Shown: positions 50,067 through 59,316 of the stretch, in pieces
Numbering within the stretch: the stretch's first letter is position 1
How the letters are laid out: each line of letters opens with the position of its first letter
DNA from: Acidipropionibacterium virtanenii
GTDB taxonomy: Bacteria; Actinomycetota; Actinomycetes; Propionibacteriales; Propionibacteriaceae
Assembly: GCF_003325455.1 (NCBI RefSeq)
Contig: NZ_CP025198.1
Coordinates: forward strand, 1,488,001 to 1,552,000
DNA: 64,000 nt
Direction of reading: 5' to 3'
The notes under the pieces: generated by a model
Told to the model about the DNA's origin: nothing
What the model saw: the letters and a program-made list of their open reading frames with translations, nothing else
Database searches by the model: none
Program-made: the position numbers and the translations under genes

Positions 50067-51095
50067 ATGGCAAAGATCTACTACGACGACGACGCCGACC
50101 TGTCGGTCATCCAGGGTCGCCAGGTCGCCATCATCGGATACGGTTCCCAGGGCCACGCCCACGCGCTGAACCTGCGCGACTCCGGCGTCGACGTCCGGGT
50201 GGGACTGCGCCCCGGGTCGAAGTCGGCCGCCAAGGCCGAGGCCCAGGGCCTCCGCGTGCTCGGCATCGAGGAGGCCTGCGAGGAGGCCGACGTCATCATG
50301 ATCCTGGCCCCCGACCAGAATCAGCGTCAGCTCTACGCCGAGCAGATCGCCCCCCACCTCAAGAACGGCGACGCGATCTTCTTCGCACACGGGTTCAACA
50401 TCCGCTACGGCTACATCAAGGCCCCGGCCGGCGTCGACGTCTGCATGGTCGCCCCGAAGGGTCCCGGCCACATCGTCCGTCGCGAGTACGAGGACGGCCG
50501 TGGCGTCCCGGTGCTGGTGTGCGTCGAGCAGGACGAATCGGGCAAGGCATGGGATCTCACCAAGTCCTATGCGAAGGCCTTGGGCGGGCTGCGGGCCGGC
50601 GGCATCGAGACCAGCTTCCGCGAGGAGACCGAGACTGACCTCTTCGGCGAGCAGGCCGTGCTGTGCGGCGGCATGTCCCACCTGGTCCAGGCCGGTTTCG
50701 AGACCCTCACCGAGGCCGGATACCAGCCCGAGATGGCCTACTTCGAGTGTCTCCACGAGATGAAGATGATCGTCGACCTGATGATCGAGGGAGGCATCTC
50801 CAAGCAGCGCTGGTCCATCTCAGACACCGCCGAGTACGGGGACTACGTCTCCGGGCCCCGCGTCATCGACGCCCACGTCAAGGAGAACATGAAGGGTGTC
50901 CTCGACGACATCCAGTCCGGCGCCTTCGCCGAGCGGTTCATCGCCGATCAGGACGCCGGCGCCCCGGAGTTCAAGAAGATGCGCGAGGCCGAGGCGGGTC
51001 ATCCGATCGAGGCCACCGGCCATGAGCTGCGCAAGATGTTCTCCTGGCTGGAGAACACCGACGACGACTACACCGAGGGCACTGCCGCTCGTTGA
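50067..51095 (+). CDS. ilvC: Ketol-acid reductoisomerase
   Basis: The 342-residue class I enzyme isomerises and reduces acetohydroxyacids with NADPH and Mg2+. The Rossmann motif [17 protein letters not shown] is near the start, and metal-binding E and D residues are in [20 protein letters not shown] and [16 protein letters not shown]. The ATG at 50067 follows TAAGGAG. It is the last gene of the attenuated operon. Confidence 0.96.
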   Translation: MAKIYYDDDADLSVIQGRQVAIIGYGSQGHAHALNLRDSGVDVRVGLRPGSKSAAKAEAQGLRVLGIEEACEEADVIMILAPDQNQRQLYAEQIAPHLKNGDAIFFAHGFNIRYGYIKAPAGVDVCMVAPKGPGHIVRREYEDGRGVPVLVCVEQDESGKAWDLTKSYAKALGGLRAGGIETSFREETETDLFGEQAVLCGGMSHLVQAGFETLTEAGYQPEMAYFECLHEMKMIVDLMIEGGISKQRWSISDTAEYGDYVSGPRVIDAHVKENMKGVLDDIQSGAFAERFIADQDAGAPEFKKMREAEAGHPIEATGHELRKMFSWLENTDDDYTEGTAAR

Positions 51096-51105
51096 TCGCA
51101 GTTCC

Positions 51106-51144
51106 GGAAGGTCCCCGTCGCCGGGAAGGCGACGGGGACCTTCC
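51106..51144 (+). terminator. Terminator after ilvC
   Basis: Two perfect 17-base arms (51106-51122 and 51128-51144) with a GGGAA loop follow 10 bases after the ilvC stop. There is no long U-run, as is common in this genome. Confidence 0.75.
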
Positions 51145-51186
51145 GCATCATGGATCGATGCTTGTGGGTCTCGGTGCTCCTCTGCC

Positions 51187-51753
51187 TCAGTGTCGGACGG
51201 CGATGATGGCGGCCAGGTCCTCGGCCAGCTGGATCTCGGTGCAGTTGACGGACTCCTCGGAGCGCCAGGACAGCCGGGTCTGATCGACCCCTCCGTCGAG
51301 GGTGCGCGGAGGGAAGCCGAAGCTGGGCGGCATGTCGTCGATGAGGATGAGACCGCCGTGGCGCACGGCCTTGACGATGGTGGGGATCGGGGTGGCCCGG
51401 GCGATGCGGATCGGCATCGACAGCAGGCCGAAGGGGCCGTGGGCCACCAGATCGTCCCAGCCGCCCTGGATCACCTCGACATCCTGGCCGTCCAGAATGT
51501 CGCGGACCCGCTGACAGCGGTTCTCGTCGTCATCGACGGTGAAGACGTGGGTGCGGGTGTGCGCGCCCAGCCGCAGCCAGGCCGCCCCGGCCCCGCATCC
51601 GGCCTCGCACTCCCCGATGGGCCCGTGCACCGATCCGGCCAGGGTGGCCAGCAGCCGGCCGGTCTCGTTGCGGGTGGTGGTGAGATAGCCGAGTTCCAGC
51701 GCGTTGTGGAGGGCGGCCGTCACCAGGGGGGGAGTGCCAGGAAGGGGTATCAC
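51187..51753 (-). CDS. Predicted class I SAM-dependent methyltransferase (O-methyltransferase type)
   Basis: The 188-residue protein shows a Rossmann-like methyltransferase core: IGECEAGCGAGAAWL resembles motif I, HVFTVDDDENRCQRV supplies the acidic ribose-binding residue, and LILIDDMPPSFGFPP looks like the IDD/catalytic loop of small O-methyltransferases. The substrate is unknown. I start it at the GTG 51753, because GACAAT (51760-51765, complement) is placed 6 bases upstream for a leaderless mRNA and the protein then begins IPLPGTPPLV; a longer frame upstream is not supported. Its stop lies 42 bases from the ilvC terminator (convergent). Confidence 0.7.
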   Translation of the reverse strand: MIPLPGTPPLVTAALHNALELGYLTTTRNETGRLLATLAGSVHGPIGECEAGCGAGAAWLRLGAHTRTHVFTVDDDENRCQRVRDILDGQDVEVIQGGWDDLVAHGPFGLLSMPIRIARATPIPTIVKAVRHGGLILIDDMPPSFGFPPRTLDGGVDQTRLSWRSEESVNCTEIQLAEDLAAIIAVRH

Positions 51754-51936
51754 CCGGGCATTGTCCCACAGCACACAGCACGGCCCCACAGCACATCGCC
51801 CCCGCGGCCCGTGGTCATCGGCCCTCGTGATCCCCGGCCGTCCCGCCCGTACCGATGTGCCGGATGACTCGGCTCTCCGATAGCGTTGATCGCGGTCCGA
51901 GCAGCAGGAGCTGCGCAGTGGGAGCAGGGAGGGGCC

Positions 51937-52443
51937 ATGATCACATTCCTCATCATCGGTGCGGTGGGGATCGTCATCCTTCTGGTCTCGCTGATCCTCG
52001 GCGATCTGGCCGGCGCCTTCTCCCATTTCGACGCGATCGGCGGGGAGTACATCTCGACCGCCGTCATCGCCGCCTTCATCGGAGCCCTGGGATTCGCCGG
52101 AGCCCTGGCACTGGCCGTCACCGGCTCGACCGTCTGGGCGATCGGCGCCGGCTGCGGAGCCGGCATCCTCTTCGGTGCCGGAGCCTCATGGCTCACCCGG
52201 GCACTCACGCGTTCCGGGTCCTCCTACACCCCGAGCGGATCCGAACTCGTCGGAGCCGAGGCCCACGTCATCTCCCCGATACCCGCCGACGGGATGGGCC
52301 AGATCCGCCTCAGCACGCACGGGCACCTGCTCACCCTCAACGCCCGTAGCCAGATCCCGGTCTCGGCCGGGGAGAGGGTCTGGATCAGCGGAAGGCTGTC
52401 CCCGACGGCCGTGGAGGTCTCCCCGGTCTCCGCCGGCGAATGA
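51937..52443 (+). CDS. NfeD-like membrane protein
   Basis: The 168-residue protein has an N-terminal hydrophobic segment (residues 3-24), two further segments (about 44-88), and a C-terminal OB-fold-like region with LVGAEAHVISPIPADGMGQIRLSTHG and VWISGRL, the pattern of NfeD proteins. NfeD proteins are typically encoded next to flotillin or stomatin genes, as here. The ATG at 51937 follows GGAGGGG. The ending codons are 56 bases before the flotillin gene, with which it probably works. Confidence 0.82.
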   Translation: MITFLIIGAVGIVILLVSLILGDLAGAFSHFDAIGGEYISTAVIAAFIGALGFAGALALAVTGSTVWAIGAGCGAGILFGAGASWLTRALTRSGSSYTPSGSELVGAEAHVISPIPADGMGQIRLSTHGHLLTLNARSQIPVSAGERVWISGRLSPTAVEVSPVSAGE

Positions 52444-52498
52444 GCCGTCCACACCCCTCCAATCTCCACTGCCACGTCGTCAACTCGCAGGAGCGCTC

Positions 52499-54007
52499 AT
52501 GCCGTTCACACCCGTGACCATCGCCATCGCCGGACTGGTGGTGCTGGTCATCCTCATCGCCTGGTTCATCGTCAGCCGCTACAAGGTGGCCGGGCCCAAC
52601 GAGGCCTTCATCGTCACCGGACGCAAGGGCAAGGAGGTCCGCAACCCCGAGACCGGAGAGATCTCCACCGACCTGTCGGGCCAGAAGGTCGTGATGGGCG
52701 GAGGCATCTTCGTCATCCCCTTCGTCCAGCGCCTGCACATCCTCGACCTGTCCAGCCGCCGCATCTCGGTGCAGATCCGGGGGGCCGTTTCCGGCCAGGG
52801 CATCAAGATCAACCTGGAGGGCGTGGCCCTGGTCAAGGTGGGTGGCAACGAGGACTCGATCCGGGCCGCTGCCCAGCGCTTCCTCAGCCAGCAGGGCGAG
52901 GTCGAGACCTTCACCCAGGAGACCCTCGCCGGCTCCCTGCGCTCCATCGTCGGCGGGCTGACCGTCGAGCAGATCATCCGCGACCGCGCCGCATTCGCCC
53001 AGCGCGTCGCCGACGAGTCGGAGAACTCGCTGACCGGCCAGGGGCTGGTGCTCGACACCTTCCAGATCCAGGACATCACCGATGACGGCACCTACCTGGC
53101 CGACCTGGGACGCCCCGAGGCCGCCCGGATCGGGCAGATCGCCTCCATCGCCGAGGCCAAGGCCAAGCAGGAGGCCGAGCAGGCCCGGCTGGATGCCGAG
53201 CAGCTCATCGCGGTGCGCAACCGGGAACTCCAGCTCAAGGAGTCCGAGATCAAGTCGGAGACCGACGCCGCGGCCGCCAAGGCCGCCGCCTCCGGGCCGC
53301 TGGCCCAGGCCGACCGCGACCAGGCCATCCTGGAGGAGCAGGAGAAGGTCGCCGTCAAGCAGGCGGCACTGAAGGACCGCCAGCTCGACACCGAGGTCCG
53401 CAAGCCCGCCGACGCCGAGCGCTACCGCCAGGAGACCGAGGCCCAGGCCCGCCGTACCGCCGAGATCCTGCGGGCCGAGGCCGACAAGGCCGCCTCTATC
53501 GCAGCAGCAGAGGCCGACGCCGAGAAGTCCCGACTGACCGGTGAGGGGGACAAGTCCCGCCGGGCGGCGCTGGCGGAGGCCGAGGCCATCGAGGGCGCGA
53601 AGAAGGGAGAGGCCGAGAAGGCGCGGCGGACCGCCGAGGCCGAGGCCACCCGCGCCGAGGGCGAGGCGAAGGCCGCCGCCATCCTGGCCACCGGCCAGGC
53701 CGAGGCCGAGGCGATGAACAAGAAGGCCGACGCCTTCGCCCGCTACAACGAGGCGGCCGTCCTCCAGATGCTCGTGGAGGCCCTTCCCCAGATCGCCGAG
53801 AAGATCTCGGCCCCGATGGGCGCCATCGACAAGCTGACGGTGGTCTCCACCGACGGTGCCTCCCAGATCACCAAGTCCGTCACCAACAACCTGGTGCAGA
53901 CCCTGGACCTCATCCGGACCACCACCGGTGTGGATCTCACGGAGAAGCTGGCCGGTCTGGCCGGTGGCGGTCTGACCGCCGGGACGACGGAGGTCGTCGA
54001 CTCCTGA
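52499..54007 (+). CDS. Flotillin family protein
   Basis: The 502-residue protein starts with one hydrophobic segment (PVTIAIAGLVVLVILIAWFI, residues 5-24), then a PHB/SPFH domain (about 45-220: YKVAGPNEAFIVTGRKG, IFVIPFVQRLHILDL) and a very long coiled coil (230-430) rich in Ala, Glu, Lys and Arg, finishing with a Gly-rich tail. It resembles FloT/YuaG of Bacillus, which organises membrane microdomains. The start follows GCAGGAGC. A longer frame upstream is antisense-free but inside the NfeD gene. It is paired with the NfeD-like gene; both are close to leuB, with a bidirectional terminator between. Confidence 0.9.
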   Translation: MPFTPVTIAIAGLVVLVILIAWFIVSRYKVAGPNEAFIVTGRKGKEVRNPETGEISTDLSGQKVVMGGGIFVIPFVQRLHILDLSSRRISVQIRGAVSGQGIKINLEGVALVKVGGNEDSIRAAAQRFLSQQGEVETFTQETLAGSLRSIVGGLTVEQIIRDRAAFAQRVADESENSLTGQGLVLDTFQIQDITDDGTYLADLGRPEAARIGQIASIAEAKAKQEAEQARLDAEQLIAVRNRELQLKESEIKSETDAAAAKAAASGPLAQADRDQAILEEQEKVAVKQAALKDRQLDTEVRKPADAERYRQETEAQARRTAEILRAEADKAASIAAAEADAEKSRLTGEGDKSRRAALAEAEAIEGAKKGEAEKARRTAEAEATRAEGEAKAAAILATGQAEAEAMNKKADAFARYNEAAVLQMLVEALPQIAEKISAPMGAIDKLTVVSTDGASQITKSVTNNLVQTLDLIRTTTGVDLTEKLAGLAGGGLTAGTTEVVDS

Positions 54008-54066
54008 GCCTCAGCGACCGGGTGGCCGCATCGGTTCCGGACAAGGCCGTGTTTCCATGACGAGGA

Positions 54067-54100
54067 CAGGGGCCCGGCACCAGATGGTGCCGGGCCCCTG
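54067..54100. terminator. Bidirectional terminator between flotillin and leuB genes
   Basis: Sixteen-base arms (54067-54082 and 54085-54100) pair perfectly with a 2-base loop, forming a compact GC-rich hairpin between two convergent genes. Confidence 0.75.
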
Positions 54101-54137
54101 CCGTCGCTGCGCGGGCGGGACTGATCAGGCGGGCAGA

Positions 54138-55211
54138 TCAGACCAGGGCGGCGATGGCGTCCCCGATCTCCCCGGTGGTGCGCGCCGGTGCGCCCAGTCG
54201 GGAGGCGATATCGGCGCTGACGGCCGCGCGGATCCGCTCCGCGTCGGCCGGGCGACCCAGGTGATCCAGCAGCAGTGCCATCGAGGAGATGGCCGCCGTC
54301 GGATCCGCCTTCCCGGTGCCGGCGATATCCGGCGCCGAGCCGTGCACCGGCTCGAACATCGACGGGAACTCGCCGCTGGTGTTGATGTTGGCACTGGGCG
54401 CCAGGCCTATCCCACCGGTGACCGCCCCCGCCAGGTCGGTGATGATGTCGCCGAAGAGATTGTCGGTGACGGTGACGTCGAAGCGCTGCGGCTCGCGGAC
54501 CATCGCGATGGTGACGGCGTCGACGTGCAGGTAGTCGTGCTCGACGTCGGGGAAGTCCGCGGCCACCTCGTCGACCACCCGGCGCCACAGGGAGCCGGCG
54601 TTGACCAGCACGTTGTGCTTGTGGACGAGCGTGAGGTGCTTGCGGCGCGCAGCGGCCCGGGTGAAGGCGTCGCGGACCACCCGCTCCACCCCGAAGGCCG
54701 TGTTGATGCTCACCTCGGTGGCGATCTCCTGGGGCGTCCCGGTGCGCACCACCCCGCCGTTGCCGCAGTAGAGGCCCTCGGTGCCCTCGCGGCACACCAG
54801 GAAATCGATCGGGCCGGCCCCGGTGACCTCCTCGGACAGCGGAGTGGGGGTGCCCGGGTACCAGGTCGAGGGGCGCAGGTTGACTCCCTGGTCCAGGGCG
54901 AAGCGCAGTTTGAGCAGGAGACCGCGCTCCAGGAGTCCCGAGGGCACCTCGGCCGAGCCCGGAGCCGCACCCACCGCGCCGAGCACGATCGCGTCGGCGG
55001 TGGAGATCTCGGCCAGGGTGTCGTCGGAGAGCACCTCCCCGGTGGCCTTCCAGTGCTCGGCGCCGAGCTGGTAGTTCCGGGTGGTGAAGGCGTTACCGAT
55101 GGTGGCGGCCAGCACCTTGAGCGCCTCTCGGGTGACCTCGGGGCCGATCCCGTCGCCGCCGATGACAGCGAGCTCGGGGACGGCGGAGGCGGGGGTTGCG
55201 TCAGCAGTCAT
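54138..55211 (-). CDS. leuB: 3-isopropylmalate dehydrogenase
   Basis: The 357-residue enzyme oxidises and decarboxylates 3-isopropylmalate in leucine synthesis with NAD+. It shows [10 protein letters not shown] near the start, the GREGTEG-like CREGTEGLY with catalytic Arg, and the Mg2+-binding [17 protein letters not shown], then [19 protein letters not shown]. The start at 55211 has TAGCGT (55218-55223, complement) 6 bases upstream, which predicts a leaderless mRNA. It is divergent from ilvE. Confidence 0.95.
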   Translation of the reverse strand: MTADATPASAVPELAVIGGDGIGPEVTREALKVLAATIGNAFTTRNYQLGAEHWKATGEVLSDDTLAEISTADAIVLGAVGAAPGSAEVPSGLLERGLLLKLRFALDQGVNLRPSTWYPGTPTPLSEEVTGAGPIDFLVCREGTEGLYCGNGGVVRTGTPQEIATEVSINTAFGVERVVRDAFTRAAARRKHLTLVHKHNVLVNAGSLWRRVVDEVAADFPDVEHDYLHVDAVTIAMVREPQRFDVTVTDNLFGDIITDLAGAVTGGIGLAPSANINTSGEFPSMFEPVHGSAPDIAGTGKADPTAAISSMALLLDHLGRPADAERIRAAVSADIASRLGAPARTTGEIGDAIAALV

Positions 55212-55217
55212 GACTCC

Positions 55218-55292
55218 ACGCTAGCGGGCCGTCCAGAATGTGACATCCTCGTACCAGAACGTGGAAGCTGAACGGTGTCGTCGGTGTAGCGT
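55218..55292. promoter_or_regulatory. Divergent leaderless promoters of leuB and ilvE
   Basis: The minus-strand -10 TAGCGT is the complement of 55218-55223 (gap 6 to leuB), and the plus-strand -10 TAGCGT is 55287-55292 (gap 7 to ilvE at 55300). The 88 bases between the two starts thus contain both promoters; the same hexamer is used in both directions. Confidence 0.6.
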
Positions 55293-55299
55293 GTCGCCC

Positions 55300-56391
55300 A
55301 TGAGCCTGACCTTCGCAGCACAGAAAGACCTCGCCTGGTCCGCTGATGAGACCATCTCGGCGCTCCACGCCGATCCGAGATTCGGCGAGAAGTTCGCCGA
55401 CCACATGGCCATTGCGACCTGGACGCCGGATGACGGGTGGCACGACGACAAGGTCGTCGACTACGGGCCGCTGGACGTCAACCCGGCCAGCGCAGTGCTG
55501 CACTACGCCCAGGAGATCTTCGAGGGTCTGAAGGCCTACCGTCACGCGGACGGCTCGGTCTGGTTGTTCCGTCCCGAGGCCAACGCGGCCCGGTTCGCGA
55601 ACTCGGCACGACGCCTGGCCCTGCCGGTGCTGCCCGAGGAGGACTTCGTCGCCAGCGTCCTGCAGATCGCGGCCACCGACGCCCGCTGGGTGCCCGACGC
55701 CGGGGAGTCGGGGGAGAAGACCCTCTACCTTCGTCCCTTCATGATCGCCTACGAGGACTTCCTCGGCGTCGCGCCCGCCAAGAAGGTGCTGTACTCCGTG
55801 ATCACCTCGCCGGTCGGCGCCTACTTCGCCGGCGGCGTCAAGCCGGTGCGGATCTGGTTGGAGACCAAGAGCTCGCGGACCGCCCCCGGCGGTACCGGCG
55901 AGGCCAAGTGCGGCGGCAACTACGCCACCTCCCTGCTGGCCCAGGAGGAGGCCTACGCCAAGGGCTGCTCCCAGGTGCTCTTCGCCGATGCCGTGGAGCA
56001 CGCCTGGATCGAGGAGCTCGGCGGCATGAACATCATGGCCGTCAGCGCCGATCACGAACTCATCACACCCGAGTTGTCGGGCACGATCCTGCACGGCGTC
56101 ACGCGCCGCTCGATCCTCGACATGGCCCCCGACCTGGGGCTGACGCCGGTCGAGCGCAGGCTCGGCGTCTCCGAACTGCTCGACGGCATCCGTTCAGGCC
56201 GGTTCCCCGAGGTCTTCGCCTGCGGCACGGCCGCCGTCGTCACCCCGATCGGGTCCCTGGTCGACGAGTCCGGGGAGACCACGGTCAAGGAGCAGACCGG
56301 GGAGATCACGATGGCGATCCGCAACCGCCTGCTCGACATCCAGTTCGGCCGCGCCGAGGACAGCCGCGGCTGGCTCCGTCAGGTCTGCTGA
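55300..56391 (+). CDS. ilvE: Branched-chain amino acid aminotransferase
   Basis: The 363-residue PLP enzyme transaminates the three 2-oxo acids to leucine, isoleucine and valine. It is a class IV aminotransferase; the PLP lysine is K203 in GGTGEAKCGGNYATS, and the ADP-like pattern VLHYAQEIFEGLKAYR and LLAQEEAYAKGCSQVLFAD is conserved. The start at 55300 fits both the leaderless -10 and the family length; an extension from 55240 is not family-like. cimA follows 9 bases after the stop. Confidence 0.95.
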   Translation: MSLTFAAQKDLAWSADETISALHADPRFGEKFADHMAIATWTPDDGWHDDKVVDYGPLDVNPASAVLHYAQEIFEGLKAYRHADGSVWLFRPEANAARFANSARRLALPVLPEEDFVASVLQIAATDARWVPDAGESGEKTLYLRPFMIAYEDFLGVAPAKKVLYSVITSPVGAYFAGGVKPVRIWLETKSSRTAPGGTGEAKCGGNYATSLLAQEEAYAKGCSQVLFADAVEHAWIEELGGMNIMAVSADHELITPELSGTILHGVTRRSILDMAPDLGLTPVERRLGVSELLDGIRSGRFPEVFACGTAAVVTPIGSLVDESGETTVKEQTGEITMAIRNRLLDIQFGRAEDSRGWLRQVC

Positions 56392-56400
56392 GGCCCGCCC

Positions 56401-58005
56401 ATGACCGAGTCTCTGAGCAATCCGTCCGGTATCACGCTGTTCGACACCACGCTTCGCGACGGGGCCCAGCAGGAGGGCCTGCGCTTCAGCGTCGAGGACA
56501 AGCTGCGGATCGCCCGCCTCCTCGACGGCCTCGGACTGGGGCTGATCGAGGGCGGGTGGCCCGGCGCCAATCCCAACGACACCTCCTTCTTCGCCCGCGC
56601 CCGCACAGAGCTCGAGCTGACCAGCTCCCGGCTGGTGGCGTTCGGTGCCACCCGCCGCCCGGGAGGCAGGGCCGCCGACGACCCGCTGGTCGCCGCACTG
56701 AAGGAGGCCGGGGCACCGGTGATCTGCCTGGTCGCCAAGAGCGACTCCCGGCACGTCGAGAAGGCCCTGCGCACCACCGCGGCGGAGAATCTCGAGATGG
56801 TGCGCGACACGGTCACCCACCTGGTCGCCGAGGGGTTCGAGGTGATGGTCGACTGCGAGCACTTCTTCGACGGCTACCGTCACGACCCGGGCTACGCCCT
56901 CGAGGTGGTGCGCGCCGCCGGCGAGTCCGGGGCGTCGGTGGCGGTGCTGTGCGACACCAACGGCGGCATGATCCCCTCGATGATCACCGAGATCGTGGCC
57001 GATGCCGCCCGGCTCGGCGTCCCGTTGGGCATCCACTGTCACAACGACACCGGCTGTGCGGTGGCCAACTCGATGGCCGCCGCGGAGGCGGGGGTGATCC
57101 AGATCCAGGGGACACTCAACGGCTACGGGGAACGCACCGGCAACGCCGATCTGGTCACCGTCATCGGCAACCTGGAGACCAAGTACGGCTGCCGTGTGCT
57201 GCCCGCCGGGCGCCTCGCCGAGCTGTCCGGAGTGGCCCATGCGGTCGGTGAGATCGCCAACCAGCTCCCCCAGGCCCGTCAGCCCTACGCCGGGCGGTCG
57301 AGCTTCGCCCACAAGGCCGGTCTGCACGCCTCTGCCATCCGCATCGACCCCGATCTCTACCAGCACATCGATCCGGCCCTGGTCGGCAACGACATGAGGA
57401 TGCTCATCTCGGGGATGTCCGGCCGGGCGAATGTGCTGCTCAAGGCCAGCGAGCTGGGGTTCGGGGAGCTCACCCGCGAGCAGGCGTCCGAACTCGTCGA
57501 CGTGGTCAAGGAACGAGAGGTCGACGGCTACTCCTACGAGGCCGCCGACGCCAGTTTCGAGCTGCTGATGCGCGAACATCTCGGACTGCCCACCTCGCTC
57601 TTCGAGGTGCTGTTCTGGCAGGCGAGTTCCCACCAGACCGGGCAGGGGCCCGTCACCACCACGGCGGTGGTCTCCGTGCACCCGACCGGCGACGCGTCCC
57701 GGCAGGCCGGGGCCACCACCGTCGAAGCCGTCGGCGACGGTCCGGTGCATGCCCTGGACCAGGCTCTTCGCGGCGCCCTGCTGGATCACTTCCCCCAGAT
57801 CGCCGGCTGTCGCCTCACCGACTACCGGGTGCGGATCCTCGACGATGGGCACGGCACGGATGCCACCGTCCGGGTGCTCATCGACACCGAGATCGATCAG
57901 CGGATCACCACGACGGTGGGGGTCGGTACCGACATCATCGAGGCCAGCTGGGAGGCTCTGGTCGACGCCTACCGGCACGCCCTGGTGAGCGGCATCCGAT
58001 CCTGA
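56401..58005 (+). CDS. cimA: (R)-citramalate synthase
   Basis: The 534-residue enzyme condenses pyruvate and acetyl-CoA to citramalate, giving 2-oxobutyrate without threonine and hence isoleucine. It shares the DRE-TIM barrel of isopropylmalate synthases: TLFDTTLRDGAQQEGLRF, CDTNGGMIPSM, the metal-binding HCHNDTGCAVANSM and NGYGERTGNADL. The C-terminal regulatory domain (about 420-534) resembles that of LeuA/CimA. Being next to ilvE suits its role. HMG-type or homocitrate synthases have the same fold, but the length and the sequence pattern AQQEG support citramalate. No ilvA is seen here. Confidence 0.87.
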   Translation: MTESLSNPSGITLFDTTLRDGAQQEGLRFSVEDKLRIARLLDGLGLGLIEGGWPGANPNDTSFFARARTELELTSSRLVAFGATRRPGGRAADDPLVAALKEAGAPVICLVAKSDSRHVEKALRTTAAENLEMVRDTVTHLVAEGFEVMVDCEHFFDGYRHDPGYALEVVRAAGESGASVAVLCDTNGGMIPSMITEIVADAARLGVPLGIHCHNDTGCAVANSMAAAEAGVIQIQGTLNGYGERTGNADLVTVIGNLETKYGCRVLPAGRLAELSGVAHAVGEIANQLPQARQPYAGRSSFAHKAGLHASAIRIDPDLYQHIDPALVGNDMRMLISGMSGRANVLLKASELGFGELTREQASELVDVVKEREVDGYSYEAADASFELLMREHLGLPTSLFEVLFWQASSHQTGQGPVTTTAVVSVHPTGDASRQAGATTVEAVGDGPVHALDQALRGALLDHFPQIAGCRLTDYRVRILDDGHGTDATVRVLIDTEIDQRITTTVGVGTDIIEASWEALVDAYRHALVSGIRS

Positions 58006-59280
58006 TCACAGGACGTCGATCAGCACGCCGGGCCGGGGCCCGGCCGCTCCGATGCTGAAGGCCCCTGCCAGCGCCTGCTCCGCCCGTGGGATGGCCTCGG
58101 CGGTATCGGTGAGCAGGGTCGCCAGCGGCTGGCCGGCCACCACCTCGTCGCCGATCTGGGCGGTGAGATAGACCCCGGCGGCAGCCTGCACCGGATCCTC
58201 CTTGCGTGCCCGGCCGGCTCCCAGTCGCCAGGCGGCCAGCCCGACATCCATGGCGTCGATGCCGGTGAGAGTGCCGGCCTCGGTGGCCACCACGTCCTGG
58301 GAATGGCGGGCCACCGGCAGCCGGGCGTCCGGGTCGCCGCCCTGGGCCTGCACCATCCGGCGCCACACGTCCATCGCGGCCCCGGACCGCAGGGCCTGCT
58401 CCGGGTCGGCATCGATCCCGACGGCCTCGACCATCCTGCGGGCCAGGGCCAGGGTGAGTTCCACGACGTCGGCGGGTCCGCCGCCCTGGAGCACCTCGAC
58501 GGCTTCGGCCACCTCGACGCCGTTCCCGGCGGCCCGGCCCAGCGGGGAGTCCATCCGGGTGAGCAGGGCCGTGGTCGTCACTCCCGCGGCCCGGCCCAGC
58601 TCGACCAGGCGACCGGCCAGCTCCCGGGCGTCGGACTCGGTCTTCATGAAGGCTCCCGAGCCGGTCTTGACGTCGAGCACCAGGGCCGAGGTGCCCTCGG
58701 CGATCTTCTTGCTCATGATCGAGGAGGCGATCAGCGGAACGGACTCGACGGTGCCGGTGACGTCGCGCAGCGCGTAGAGCTTCTTGTCGGCCGGGGCCAG
58801 GCCCGGCCCGGCCGCGCAGATGACCGCTCCGACCTCCTCCAGCTGGCGCATCATCTGCCCGGTGGACAGGTCCGCATGCCACCCGGGGATCGCCTCCATC
58901 TTGTCCAGGGTGCCGCCGGTGTGGCCCAGACCGCGTCCGGACAGCTGGGGGACCGCCGCCCCGCAGGCCGCCACCAGGGGAGCCAGAGGCAGGGTGATCT
59001 TGTCGCCCACCCCTCCGGTGGAGTGCTTGTCGACAGTCGGACGGGAGAGCCCGGAGAAGTCGAGGCGCTCCCCGGAGGCGATCATCGCGGCCGTCCAGCG
59101 CGACAGCTCGGGACCGTCGAGGCCCTGGAAGTAGATCGCCATCGCCATCGCCGACATCTGCTCATCGGCCACAGACCCTCGGGTGTAGGCGTCCAGGAGC
59201 CAGTCGATCTGCTCGTCGTCGAGCCTGCGGCCGGATCGCTTGGATCTGATGAGGTCCACCACATCGAATTGGGCAGTCAT
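58006..59280 (-). CDS. deoA: Thymidine phosphorylase (pyrimidine-nucleoside phosphorylase)
   Basis: The 424-residue enzyme cleaves thymidine or uridine with phosphate. The catalytic signatures are SRPTVDKHSTGGVGDKITL (phosphate loop, residues ~75-93), SGRGLGHTGGTLDKME and VLDVKTGSGAFMKTE. The C-terminal alpha/beta domain includes GDEVVAGQPLATLL. Start at 59280; AATACT (59288-59293, complement) is 7 bases upstream, consistent with a leaderless mRNA. A longer frame to 59949 is antisense to the FAH gene. Its stop abuts cimA's stop with no gap. Confidence 0.94.
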   Translation of the reverse strand: MTAQFDVVDLIRSKRSGRRLDDEQIDWLLDAYTRGSVADEQMSAMAMAIYFQGLDGPELSRWTAAMIASGERLDFSGLSRPTVDKHSTGGVGDKITLPLAPLVAACGAAVPQLSGRGLGHTGGTLDKMEAIPGWHADLSTGQMMRQLEEVGAVICAAGPGLAPADKKLYALRDVTGTVESVPLIASSIMSKKIAEGTSALVLDVKTGSGAFMKTESDARELAGRLVELGRAAGVTTTALLTRMDSPLGRAAGNGVEVAEAVEVLQGGGPADVVELTLALARRMVEAVGIDADPEQALRSGAAMDVWRRMVQAQGGDPDARLPVARHSQDVVATEAGTLTGIDAMDVGLAAWRLGAGRARKEDPVQAAAGVYLTAQIGDEVVAGQPLATLLTDTAEAIPRAEQALAGAFSIGAAGPRPGVLIDVL

Positions 59281-59287
59281 GGGCGTC

Positions 59288-59309
59288 AGTATTCCAGCCT
59301 CGATACGCT
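59288..59309. promoter_or_regulatory. Overlapping divergent promoters of deoA and the FAH-family gene
   Basis: The minus -10 AATACT (complement of 59288-59293) and the plus -10 TACGCT (59304-59309) are only 10 bases apart in a 36-base intergenic region. Each promoter's -35 region covers the other's start, so the two cannot be used at the same moment. Confidence 0.55.
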
Positions 59310-59316
59310 GGGGCCC

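Noticed and set aside
52175-52498. Longer N-terminal extension of flotillin from 52175
   Set aside because: It overlaps the NfeD-like gene in another frame and lacks a ribosome-binding site; the ATG at 52499 has one.
58303-59316. N-terminal extension of the FAH-family protein from 58303
   Set aside because: It is antisense to deoA and has no family similarity; the leaderless start at 59317 is better.
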